NCBI RefSeq assembly: GCF_000374125.1
Contig: NZ_KB893648.1
Span: forward strand, 62,001 to 126,000
Source of the DNA: Niabella aurantiaca DSM 17617
Lineage (GTDB): Bacteria > Bacteroidota > Bacteroidia > Chitinophagales > Chitinophagaceae
DNA length: 64,000 bases
Reading direction: 5' to 3'
The notes under the pieces were generated by a model. It was not told the origin of the DNA and searched no databases. It was given only the letters and a program-made list of their open reading frames with translations. Below, piece after piece: positions 17,805 through 24,989 of this stretch. A program made the position numbers and the translations under genes. How positions within the stretch are numbered: the stretch's first letter is position 1; every line of letters starts with the position of its first letter.

Positions 17805-17851
17805 TTAGCTGTCAGATATCAGCCCCGATAGCTATCGGGATCAGACTTCAG
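17805..17851. repeat. Intergenic repeat with perfect palindrome
   Basis: Between rpsL and rpsG lies a TTAGCTGTCAGATATCAGC stretch followed by CCCGATAGCTATCGGG at 17824-17839, a perfect 16-bp palindrome, and ATCAGACTTCAG. Related sequences occur near 695-722, 24882-24921 and 28082-28097. In the rpsL-rpsG mRNA it could fold into a hairpin. Confidence 0.7.
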
Positions 17852-17874
17852 AAAAAAGAAAAAATTAGAATAAA

Positions 17875-18342
17875 ATGCGTAAAGCACAAGCCAAGAAACT
17901 TCCGTTAGCACCGGATCCCAAATTCAATGATAAATTGGTTACCCGTTTTGTAAACAACCTGATGTGGGAAGGTAAAAAAAGTGGCGCGTTCACGATTTTT
18001 TACGATGCAATTGATAAGGTGGCAAAACAAACCAACGAAGATGGTTATGAGGTTTGGAAAAAAGCTTTGGCCAATGTAACACCAGCGGTTGAAGTACGTA
18101 GCCGCCGTATCGGTGGTGCAACCTTCCAGATCCCTGCAGAGGTTCGTCCAGACAGGAAGATCTCCCTGAGCATTAAATGGCTGATCCGTTATAGCCGCGA
18201 CCGGAATGGCCGCAGCATGGCGGATAAACTGGCCAACGAGATCGTTGCTGCCAGCAAGGGCGAAGGCGCCGCTTATAAAAAGAAAGAAGATACCCACCGT
18301 ATGGCAGAAGCCAACAAGGCGTTTGCGCATTTCAGGGTATAA
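17875..18342 (+). CDS. rpsG: 30S ribosomal protein S7
   Basis: A 155-residue S7, start [17 protein letters not shown], with the [17 protein letters not shown] and [22 protein letters not shown] segments that bind 16S rRNA, and the C-terminal [14 protein letters not shown]7 nucleates assembly of the 30S head and usually represses its own operon. Most Bacteroidota continue with fusA and rpsJ; here a terminator follows immediately and those genes are absent. Confidence 0.98.
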   Translation: MRKAQAKKLPLAPDPKFNDKLVTRFVNNLMWEGKKSGAFTIFYDAIDKVAKQTNEDGYEVWKKALANVTPAVEVRSRRIGGATFQIPAEVRPDRKISLSIKWLIRYSRDRNGRSMADKLANEIVAASKGEGAAYKKKEDTHRMAEANKAFAHFRV

Positions 18343-18368
18343 CAATACTAAAGATGCTTTAAACAAGG

Positions 18369-18395
18369 GCCCGTTCCGTAAGGAGCGGGCTTTTT
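18369..18395 (+). terminator. Terminator after rpsG
   Basis: GCCCGTTCC, loop GTAA, GGAGCGGGC (one G-T pair) and five T residues, 26 bp after the rpsG stop. It ends the rpsL-rpsG unit. Confidence 0.88.
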
Positions 18396-18466
18396 GTTTG
18401 CTGCAAATACAGTATTTTTATAAGCGACCCCGGAATGGGTCTGCGGGTATCAAAAAACAGAATCTT

Positions 18467-18973
18467 TTGGAAGTAAAAAAAGAAGTTTGGTTACGCGGGG
18501 AGAAGGACCCGCACCTGGCGGCGGAGCTGCAGCCCGCTGCAGATGCATTGCTACAGGCCGGCGAAGAGCTGGAGGCCCTGTTAAAGGATTTTCCCGACGC
18601 ATGGTTATGGGACCGGCCGGCTGGTGTGGCCGCTGTCGGTTTCCACCTCAAACATATTGCCGGGGTGCTGGACCGGCTCCTGAGCTATGCCGAAGGCAAC
18701 ATGCTTGCCCCGGAGCAACTGGAATACCTGGAAAATGAAGTAGCAGCAGGCGAGGCTACCGTAAATGAATTGCTGCAGCAGGTGCACGGTGCTATTGAAA
18801 GATGCATTGCACGGTACCGGCAATTTTCTTCTGCTGCGCTTGCAGCGTCCAGGAGTGTGGGCCGCGCCGGACTCCCTTCAACCGTGATCGGGCTTTGTTT
18901 TCATGCCGCGGAGCATACCATGCGACATACCGGGCAGCTGTTAGTTACGGTGAAAATGCTTCAAAACCAGTAA
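18467..18973 (+). CDS. DinB-like four-helix protein
   Basis: About 168 residues of mainly helical sequence. Metal-type histidines are placed as in the DinB/YfiT superfamily: one in VGFHLKHIAGVLDRLLSYAEG and the cluster CFHAAEHTMRHTGQLLVTVKML near the C-terminus. Such proteins are dimeric, often use Ni or Zn, and some are bacillithiol- or mycothiol-dependent transferases. The frame is open back into rpsG but contains no ATG; the TTG at 18467 (then EVKKEVWLRGEKD) begins the conserved part and lies after the rpsG terminator. Start certainty is moderate. Confidence 0.75.
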   Translation: MEVKKEVWLRGEKDPHLAAELQPAADALLQAGEELEALLKDFPDAWLWDRPAGVAAVGFHLKHIAGVLDRLLSYAEGNMLAPEQLEYLENEVAAGEATVNELLQQVHGAIERCIARYRQFSSAALAASRSVGRAGLPSTVIGLCFHAAEHTMRHTGQLLVTVKMLQNQ

Positions 18974-19024
18974 CTGGATCGACCGGTTACCGGGGCCTGT
19001 TAAGGGAGTTATTTTCATCAGATG

Positions 19025-19054
19025 TGGACGAAAATAGAAAATTATACTTGTCCA
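19025..19054. promoter_or_regulatory. 30-bp dyad, copy 1
   Basis: TGGACGAAAATA (19025-19036), a 6-base spacer, and TATACTTGTCCA (19043-19054) form an inverted repeat. A second copy starts exactly 54 bp downstream. Likely operator half of a paired site before the ATPase gene. Confidence 0.7.
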
Positions 19055-19078
19055 TAACTGTATTTGTGTGTATATTTA

Positions 19079-19108
19079 TGGACGAGTATAAAAATATATA
19101 CTTGTCCA
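19079..19108. promoter_or_regulatory. 30-bp dyad, copy 2
   Basis: TGGACGAGTATA (19079-19090), a 6-base spacer and TATACTTGTCCA (19097-19108), a nearly perfect dyad. It ends 7 bp before the ATG at 19116, so an occupied site would block translation or transcription start of the ATPase gene. Confidence 0.75.
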
Positions 19109-19115
19109 CATCTAT

Positions 19116-20552
19116 ATGCCGGAGACGATCATTGGCCGGGAGGCCGAGAAGAAAATACTGAAAGACATGCTGGGCTCGAAGGAAGCGGAGCTGATCGCCA
19201 TTTTGGGGCGGCGCCGGGTTGGAAAAACCTTCCTTGTGCGGAGGTATTACCAGCAACAGCTTGTATTTGAGTGCACAGGTCTTCATGAAGCTGGCCTGGC
19301 AGAGCAGTTGCTGAATTTTAGCAAAGCCCTTCAGCAGGCCATGCAGTCTGCGATACCCCCGGCAACCCCGGATGGCTGGATGCAGGCATTTGCTTTTCTC
19401 GGTGCTTTTCTGCAAACAAAAATTAAAACGCAACCGGTGGTGGTGCTGTTTGACGAATTTCCATGGATGCACACTCCTAAATCCGGGTTTTTAACGGCCT
19501 TTGGGCATTGGTGGAACACCTGGGCATCGCGCCAGCCGCAACTGAAAGTGGTCATCTGCGGTTCGGCAGCATCCTGGATGGTTGAAAATGTGCTGCACAA
19601 CCGGGGTGGCCTTCACAACCGGGTAAGCCGTACCATCCGGTTATTGCCTTTTAGCTTAAAGGAATCCGAAGCGTATCTCGCAAGTCGCGGCATCCTGTTG
19701 GACCGCTACCAGGTATTGCAGCTTTATATGGCGATGGGAGGCGTTCCCCAGTATCTGAAGCAGGTTGACAGGGGAGAAAGTGCCAACCAGGTTATTGATA
19801 AACTTTTTTTTGAGCGGAACGGAATGCTGAAAACCGAGTTTGATGTACTTTACCGGTCCCTGTTCAACAATGCCGGCCATCATGAGTCCATCGTCCGGCA
19901 GCTGGCAAAAAAAGCAAGTGGAATGAGCCGGACAGAGATCATAAAAGCATGCGGGTTCACTACTGGCGGAACAACGACCCGGTTGTTTGAGGAGCTTGAG
20001 CAGTCGGGGTTTATTGCTCAATATATACCCTTTGAAAAAACTTCGCGTGATGCCCTCTATAAGCTATCGGATGAATACTCCCTGTTTTACCTGAAATTCG
20101 CTGACCGGGCCCGCGCTATGGGGGCAGGCACCTGGCATAAGATGGCGGCGGGGCAATCGTATAATAGCTGGAGCGGTTATGCCTTTGAAGCCATTTGCCA
20201 AAAGCATGTACCGCAGATCAAGGAAGCCCTGGGAATCAGAGGTGTATATACCGAAGCCTCTGGCTGGCGGTACATTCCGAGACAAGGAGAGATGGGCGCT
20301 CAAATCGATCTCCTGCTGGACCGCCAGGACCATTGTATCAATGTATGCGAAATGAAGTTCTCAGATAAGGCCTTCGTCATTGATAAAAAGTATGCATCGG
20401 AACTGGACCGGAAACTGAGCGTTTTTAAGGAACGGACAGGGACAAAAAAAACGGTCTTCCCCACAATGATCACCACCTATGGCACAAAGCAGAACGTCTA
20501 TTACACCGGGCGCATTACATCGGAGGCAACAATGGAAGATCTGTTTGTATGA
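19116..20552 (+). CDS. AAA ATPase with wHTH and PD-(D/E)XK-like C-terminus (DUF234 type)
   Basis: A 478-residue protein. Residues 31-38 (GRRRVGKT) are the Walker A loop and VVVLFDEF near 108-115 the Walker B. A winged-helix segment follows (MSRTEIIKACGFTTGGTTTRLFEELEQSGFI). The C-terminus has Asp398 in AQIDLLLDR and Glu412-x-Lys414 in VCEMKFSD, the D...ExK pattern of PD-(D/E)XK nucleases seen in DUF234. These ATPases are widespread in Bacteroidota and archaea; their biological role is unclear. It sits directly behind two tandem dyads. Its stop abuts the stop of the convergent gene with no gap. Confidence 0.85.
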   Translation: MPETIIGREAEKKILKDMLGSKEAELIAILGRRRVGKTFLVRRYYQQQLVFECTGLHEAGLAEQLLNFSKALQQAMQSAIPPATPDGWMQAFAFLGAFLQTKIKTQPVVVLFDEFPWMHTPKSGFLTAFGHWWNTWASRQPQLKVVICGSAASWMVENVLHNRGGLHNRVSRTIRLLPFSLKESEAYLASRGILLDRYQVLQLYMAMGGVPQYLKQVDRGESANQVIDKLFFERNGMLKTEFDVLYRSLFNNAGHHESIVRQLAKKASGMSRTEIIKACGFTTGGTTTRLFEELEQSGFIAQYIPFEKTSRDALYKLSDEYSLFYLKFADRARAMGAGTWHKMAAGQSYNSWSGYAFEAICQKHVPQIKEALGIRGVYTEASGWRYIPRQGEMGAQIDLLLDRQDHCINVCEMKFSDKAFVIDKKYASELDRKLSVFKERTGTKKTVFPTMITTYGTKQNVYYTGRITSEATMEDLFV

Positions 20553-20810
20553 TTACCCCTTCAGTTTGCCGACCAGCTCAATGTACTCCTGCATGGCAGC
20601 TTCTTTTGACTTTCCTTTTTGTTCTTCCCGGGCGTTGTATTTAGCTTTTGCTACAAAATCGAACGGGTTAGAAGGCACTTCTGTGTGCACATCACCTTCG
20701 GTGGCCTGTTTGTAGAGGGCGTATAGTTGCAGTAATATTTCGTTGACCGGCTTTTCGGCCAAAGTCTTGCTGGCAGCCACCGCGGCTTCAAATTGCTGAT
20801 CGAGTTCCAT
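20553..20810 (-). CDS. Acyl-CoA-binding protein
   Basis: 85 residues from ATG 20810 (MELDQQFEAAVAASKTL), the standard ACBP length. The conserved ACBP features are visible: LLQLYALYKQATEGDV (ligand-binding Tyr and Lys on helix 2), PFDFVAKAKYNAREEQKGKSKEAAMQEYI (helix 3 and 4 with binding Lys and Tyr). It binds long-chain acyl-CoA in the cytoplasm and buffers or carries it. A further ATG at 20861 would add a tail without family support. ACBP is mainly eukaryotic but occurs in some bacteria including Bacteroidota. Confidence 0.92.
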   Translation of the reverse strand: MELDQQFEAAVAASKTLAEKPVNEILLQLYALYKQATEGDVHTEVPSNPFDFVAKAKYNAREEQKGKSKEAAMQEYIELVGKLKG

Positions 20811-20968
20811 ACTTTGCTGATTTATTCGTACTAAAATACGGCTTGGGACGCAATACAGCACTGCGGGGAAGATTTCTTGTTCGGCGTCAAGGAGAGGGGA
20901 GGACGTAGACGTCTCATACAGCAGTGGACTAAGCCCTGTGAGGTTTTAAAAACCCACGGGTCTATTGC

Positions 20969-22048
20969 CTAAAACGAATAAATAAAGCCGGGAATGACCT
21001 GGTTGTTGATGCGTACAAAGGTTAAAGACAGGGACGACCGGTCATTTTTATTCATACCGATCGATTTTAGCAGCTTCCTGCTCCGGCTGGCAACGGTTTT
21101 GGCGCTCAGGTACCCCATGCCCAGCGCCAGGGGGTAGTCGCTGGCCCAATGTACGTCGTTATCGATCATGGAAAGACCTAAAAGCGCAACCATGCCGTAT
21201 CCGATGGGCTTAATAAAGCGGCTTTCAGGATAGTTCTGTGCCAGGATGGTTACGCTGCTCATCAAAGTGGCCAGGTGGCCGGAAGGGAAGGCATCGTAAT
21301 TGGGCGTATTTTTTTGGTATTCTTTAATAGAGGGAAAGGGGTGCCAGTTGCCACCTGGGCTGCTGGCCATAAAGGGCGATTGACGGCCGGTGATCCGCTT
21401 TACCAGCTGAGTGCTGGCGCCCATCAGGAAAAAGGATTCCAGCAACTGACTGGCCGTGCTTCGCGAGCGGTAATCATTGGCTATTTTGCCATAGGTGAAC
21501 AGGCCGGCGCCTACCAGCAGGCTGATATATCCCTGACCCATCTGGTAAAAAGCGCTGTTCAGGTTGTTGGGGATCCTTAACATGCTGGTTTTTGTACTTC
21601 CTGCTTTAAGCTCCCATACCGTTTTATATGAATTATTACGCTGGTAATGGATCCTGTCGGAGAAGCGGTGCAACTCATCGGCAATGGGCTGATCCAGCGC
21701 CAGCAGGATGCCGGTGGCCCCTGCTATCATGATCCAGGGTTTGATGCTTTCTTTTGAAAAACTGTTTTTAACATAGCCCCATCCGTCGCGCGGCAGGTCG
21801 GTGATAAAACCAAAGTTCTTTGGTTTGGGATAAACCAGTGTAATACCCTTTCTGAGATGGTACACCTGCTCATCCCTTGCCGGGGAAGCCTCATGCTCCG
21901 TTTTTAATAACAGGGAGTCTATGGATACGGGTAGAACAGTATCTGCCTGGGGGCGGGTATCAACCGGAGCCCCCAGGCTGTCTGTTTGCGCGTGCACGCT
22001 TATAAAGGATATGAGGGATAAAAGAAAGGACCCCAACTGCCTGCTCAT
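20969..22048 (-). CDS. PAP2-family phosphatase
   Basis: About 359 residues from ATG 22048, which starts a signal peptide (MSRQLGSFLLSLISFISVHAQ); the frame is open upstream but inside pafA. The C-terminal PAP2 domain has the three phosphatase motifs in order: KRITGRQSP, FPSGH (catalytic His) and DNDVHWASDYPLALGMG. Such enzymes dephosphorylate lipid phosphates such as phosphatidic acid, undecaprenyl pyrophosphate or lipid A at the periplasmic side. It begins 5 bp after the pafA stop, so the two phosphatases form an operon. Confidence 0.88.
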   Translation of the reverse strand: MSRQLGSFLLSLISFISVHAQTDSLGAPVDTRPQADTVLPVSIDSLLLKTEHEASPARDEQVYHLRKGITLVYPKPKNFGFITDLPRDGWGYVKNSFSKESIKPWIMIAGATGILLALDQPIADELHRFSDRIHYQRNNSYKTVWELKAGSTKTSMLRIPNNLNSAFYQMGQGYISLLVGAGLFTYGKIANDYRSRSTASQLLESFFLMGASTQLVKRITGRQSPFMASSPGGNWHPFPSIKEYQKNTPNYDAFPSGHLATLMSSVTILAQNYPESRFIKPIGYGMVALLGLSMIDNDVHWASDYPLALGMGYLSAKTVASRSRKLLKSIGMNKNDRSSLSLTFVRINNQVIPGFIYSF

Positions 22049-22053
22049 AAAAC

Positions 22054-23682
22054 TTATTGCCCTACTTCGGGTATCACACTGCCAATGCATCCGTTGGGAC
22101 GCTGAATATGCAATAACGCGGCAAGCGTGGGCGCAATATCGGTCATATGCACTTCCCGCGTCAGCCTTCCGGGTTTGATGCCCCAGCCAAACCAAAGCAG
22201 CGGGATATGGGTATCATGCGGGTTCCAGGTTCCATGGGTGGTGCCGGTACCGCCGGGGCTTCCGCTGAACCATGCCGGATCCAGAACGATCTGGATAGGG
22301 CCGGAGCGCTTGGGATTGTGCCCGTTAATAATCATGGTTTTAACAGGCTCGGGTATGGATGCGTTGCCAATATTTTCCACGTCTGCTACGAACTGAACCC
22401 CGTCTTGTTTTTGCAGGAATGCAACGGTTGCTTTTTTGATAGCTGCAAAATCGAGTTTCTTTTTTTCGATCCGGTCATTGTCGAAATGAATCTGGTAGTT
22501 GGCGCCTGAGCGTACGAGTTTCTCTTCCCCAAACTCAGCTTTCAGCTGGTCGTTCAGCTCACGGATCACTTTTCCGCCCTGGAAGAAATCGGCTGGCATT
22601 TGGTGCTCCTGCATAAACCCGATCGAATGTGCTGCACCATGGTCTGCTGTCAGAAAAACGAGGTAATTGCCTTTTCCTACTTTTTGATCCAGGTATTTAA
22701 AGAAAGCATCCAGGTCTTTATCCAAACGCAGGTAAACATCTTCTACCTCGATCGAATTGGGCCCGTATTTATGACCTACATAGTCGGTTGAAGCGCAGTT
22801 GATGGTAAGGAAATCTGTAAAAGACCCGGTCCCTAACTCGTAGCCGTCAACGGCGGCTTTTGCAAAATTCAGGGTCAGCGTGTTTCCGTAAGGGGAGCTG
22901 CGGATCACATCCGGATCCTGCTTGAAGATCTCGCTGAGATCGTGCGGAAAGCTGGTGGTCTTTTCTCCTTTGAATTTCCCTTCCCACCTTACGTCATCAG
23001 CGGTGCTTTGTGTATAGGTATTGATGGGATAAAGCGTGGTCCAGGGTTTTGATGTCAATGCTTCCGGTTCTTTTTGGGCATTGAATTGCGCCACCCAGCG
23101 GGGCAGCTCTTTCATATACCAGGTGCTGGTAATGAACTGGCGACTTTCGTCATCAAACCAGAATGCCGCGTTGGGATTGTGCCCGGCGGGTAAAATGGAT
23201 GCCCGGTCCTTGAGGGAAACACCCACTACTTTTGAGCGGAAGTTGGTGGCCAGGCGCAATTCATCGGTGATGGTTGTAGCCAGGTTGTTCCGCGGAGACA
23301 TTTTGCCGGCCCTGGAATTGCTGCCCACACCCTGTACGGTGGAGTCTTCGGTACAATAAACGGATCTTCCGGTCAGCTGGTCTACCCAGTCATTTCCCGT
23401 AATGCCATGTATGGCAGGAACCGAGCCGGTAAATACAGTAGTATGCCCTACTGCTGTAAATGAGGGCAGGTGGCTGATAAATGTGTTTTCACAGGAATAT
23501 CCTTCTTTTAGCATCCGGCTAAAGCCCCCGGTGCCGTAACGATCGGCATAGCGGTAAAGATAGTCCCAGCGCATCTGGTCTACCACGATGCCAACAACCA
23601 GTTTGGGGCGCTTTACGGCATTTTGTCCAGATCCGGCAAGGGCAATGACCAATGCAATCAGTAGAAGGTGAATTTTTTTCAT
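22054..23682 (-). CDS. pafA: PafA-type alkaline phosphatase
   Basis: About 542 residues from ATG 23682 with signal peptide MKKIHLLLIALVIALAGSGQ. It belongs to the alkaline phosphatase superfamily. The nucleophile is Thr76 in PSFTAVGHTTVFTG, and Lys158 and Arg160 in SLKDRASILPAGH match the substrate-binding Lys/Arg pair of the phosphate-irrepressible PafA of Elizabethkingia. Metal ligands are in VVDQMRWD, FLTADHGA and GTTHG. It hydrolyses phosphomonoesters in the periplasm, independent of phosphate starvation in the studied homologues. The PAP2 gene follows after 5 bp. Confidence 0.9.
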   Translation of the reverse strand: MKKIHLLLIALVIALAGSGQNAVKRPKLVVGIVVDQMRWDYLYRYADRYGTGGFSRMLKEGYSCENTFISHLPSFTAVGHTTVFTGSVPAIHGITGNDWVDQLTGRSVYCTEDSTVQGVGSNSRAGKMSPRNNLATTITDELRLATNFRSKVVGVSLKDRASILPAGHNPNAAFWFDDESRQFITSTWYMKELPRWVAQFNAQKEPEALTSKPWTTLYPINTYTQSTADDVRWEGKFKGEKTTSFPHDLSEIFKQDPDVIRSSPYGNTLTLNFAKAAVDGYELGTGSFTDFLTINCASTDYVGHKYGPNSIEVEDVYLRLDKDLDAFFKYLDQKVGKGNYLVFLTADHGAAHSIGFMQEHQMPADFFQGGKVIRELNDQLKAEFGEEKLVRSGANYQIHFDNDRIEKKKLDFAAIKKATVAFLQKQDGVQFVADVENIGNASIPEPVKTMIINGHNPKRSGPIQIVLDPAWFSGSPGGTGTTHGTWNPHDTHIPLLWFGWGIKPGRLTREVHMTDIAPTLAALLHIQRPNGCIGSVIPEVGQ

Positions 23683-23825
23683 TGTAATAATCAATTTGCT
23701 CAAAAATAGTGAAAGGAAAGGGATAAAACGCACCGGTTGTGTAAAGTTTCGTTGAATAATTCCGGTTCGCCGGCCGGGTCTGGCCGATGGTATTTTCAGC
23801 AGCAGGGAGCAAGCAACATAATGAA

Positions 23826-23860
23826 GCCTGGAGAAAAGCGGGAACGCTTTTCCACCAGGC
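23826..23860. repeat. Strong imperfect hairpin between redoxin and pafA
   Basis: GCCTGG-a-GAAAAGCG-ggaa-CGCTTTTC-ca-CCAGGC gives 14 paired bases around a GGAA loop. No T-run follows on either side, so it is probably a structured 3' end of the redoxin mRNA or a regulatory hairpin rather than a plain terminator. Confidence 0.65.
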
Positions 23861-23887
23861 GGTCATTTCAAAAAACAATTAAAAAAA

Positions 23888-24379
23888 CTATTTGCCGAAA
23901 ACTTTTAAAATGGTTGCTACCGACATGGAGCCTTCAAAACCGCTGATCAGCTGCTTGTTGCTGTTGTAGAAGGCATGGAACGGAAGATTTTTAATGCTGT
24001 AATAACCCGGCAGTGCAAAAGCATAGTCTTTGCCTACAAGAATATTGGGATACTTCTGAAGTTGATAATGTGCGGCAAACTTCGCCATTTCTTTTAAAGG
24101 AAGGGGTGTTGCCATGATGATCTGAATGTCCCGGAACTTTTCAATGTTTTTTATCAGCTCTTCTGTTTCATGTTTGCAATGGTCGCATTCGGGGCTGAAC
24201 ACCATGATCATTACCGGTTTGTTCTTTTGTAGTTTCGCCTTTAACTCCCAGCCGGTGCTGTCTGCAGATAGCAGCCTTACAGAAGGAATGGTTTTGTATT
24301 GCCGGTATGGAGGAAGCGCCTGGCTGCGGGCGCCGCTAAAACTTAAAATGGTAACCAGTAATAATAGTAAATACTTCAT
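23888..24379 (-). CDS. Thioredoxin-fold secreted protein
   Basis: A 163-residue redoxin with signal peptide MKYLLLLLVTILSFSGARSQ. The core VMIMVFSPECDHCKHETEEL carries a CxxC centre (CDHC), as in TlpA/ResA-like thiol-disulfide proteins, followed by the cis-Pro region KYPNILVGKDY ... NLPFHAFYN. It probably acts in the periplasm on disulfides. It is divergent from the blaI-like gene, with a 138-bp shared promoter region containing a perfect palindrome, so it may be regulated by that repressor. Confidence 0.85.
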   Translation of the reverse strand: MKYLLLLLVTILSFSGARSQALPPYRQYKTIPSVRLLSADSTGWELKAKLQKNKPVMIMVFSPECDHCKHETEELIKNIEKFRDIQIIMATPLPLKEMAKFAAHYQLQKYPNILVGKDYAFALPGYYSIKNLPFHAFYNSNKQLISGFEGSMSVATILKVFGK

Positions 24380-24445
24380 CTTGTTGGTTTTATAAAAATA
24401 AATGCTCCCAAAGATAACAATAGGATGCGGATTCGGTTGTGAGGG

Positions 24446-24477
24446 TTGTCTTAAAAGGATAAAAAATTTTACCTTTG
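24446..24477 (+). promoter_or_regulatory. Promoter of blaI-like gene
   Basis: TTG at 24446-24448, a 21-base spacer and TACCTTTG at 24470-24477 match the Bacteroidota promoter consensus. The palindromic operator starts at the next base. Confidence 0.7.
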
Positions 24478-24494
24478 TTACGAATTATTCGTAA
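24478..24494. promoter_or_regulatory. Palindromic operator for BlaI-like repressor
   Basis: TTACGAA-TTA-TTCGTAA is a perfect 7-3-7 inverted repeat, placed directly after the -7 box and 23 bp before the blaI-like ATG. The position fits autorepression, and it also lies in the promoter region of the divergent redoxin gene. Confidence 0.75.
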
Positions 24495-24517
24495 ATTTAC
24501 TTCAAAATCGTATAGTG

Positions 24518-24880
24518 ATGAAAAAATTAACCGCTCAGGAAGAGCAGCTGATGATCGCCATCTGGCAGGTGGGGGAGGGAAACGTAAAGGCATTTATGGA
24601 GCAGTTGCCCGGACAGCTGCCTTACACAACAGTGGCTTCCACTATTAAAAACCTGGAAAAAAAAGGGTACGTAGCCAGCCGGCTGTTTGGAAATGTGTAT
24701 GTGTACAAGCCGGCTATTTCCGAAGATGAGTATAAAAGGAAATTTATGGGAGGCGTGGTGAAGGATTATTTCAGCAATTCCTATAAGGAGCTGGTGAACT
24801 TTTTTGTAGATCAAAAGAAATTATCGGCCCAGGAACTGAAGGAGATTGTAAAGATGATCGAAAGCGGGAAGAAGAAATAA
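24518..24880 (+). CDS. BlaI/MecI/CopY-family repressor
   Basis: A 120-residue winged-helix protein: KKLTAQEEQLMIAIWQVGEGNVKAFMEQL, then YTTVASTIKNLEKKGYVASRLFGNVYVYKP is the family DNA-binding signature, followed by a C-terminal dimerisation helix region. ATG 24518 is preferred over the GTG at 24515. BlaI proteins bind palindromes as dimers and are cleaved after signalling by an M56 (BlaR1-like) protease, here encoded 110 bp downstream on the same strand. No beta-lactamase gene is nearby, so the target is open. Confidence 0.93.
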   Translation: MKKLTAQEEQLMIAIWQVGEGNVKAFMEQLPGQLPYTTVASTIKNLEKKGYVASRLFGNVYVYKPAISEDEYKRKFMGGVVKDYFSNSYKELVNFFVDQKKLSAQELKEIVKMIESGKKK

Positions 24881-24989
24881 CGATCAGTTGTCAGCTATCA
24901 GCTTTGAACTTTCGACTTTCAGCAGTGGGCTCATGGCTAAAAGCTATTGGAATCTCAACTCTCAATTCTCGAATCTCAACTTCTATACT

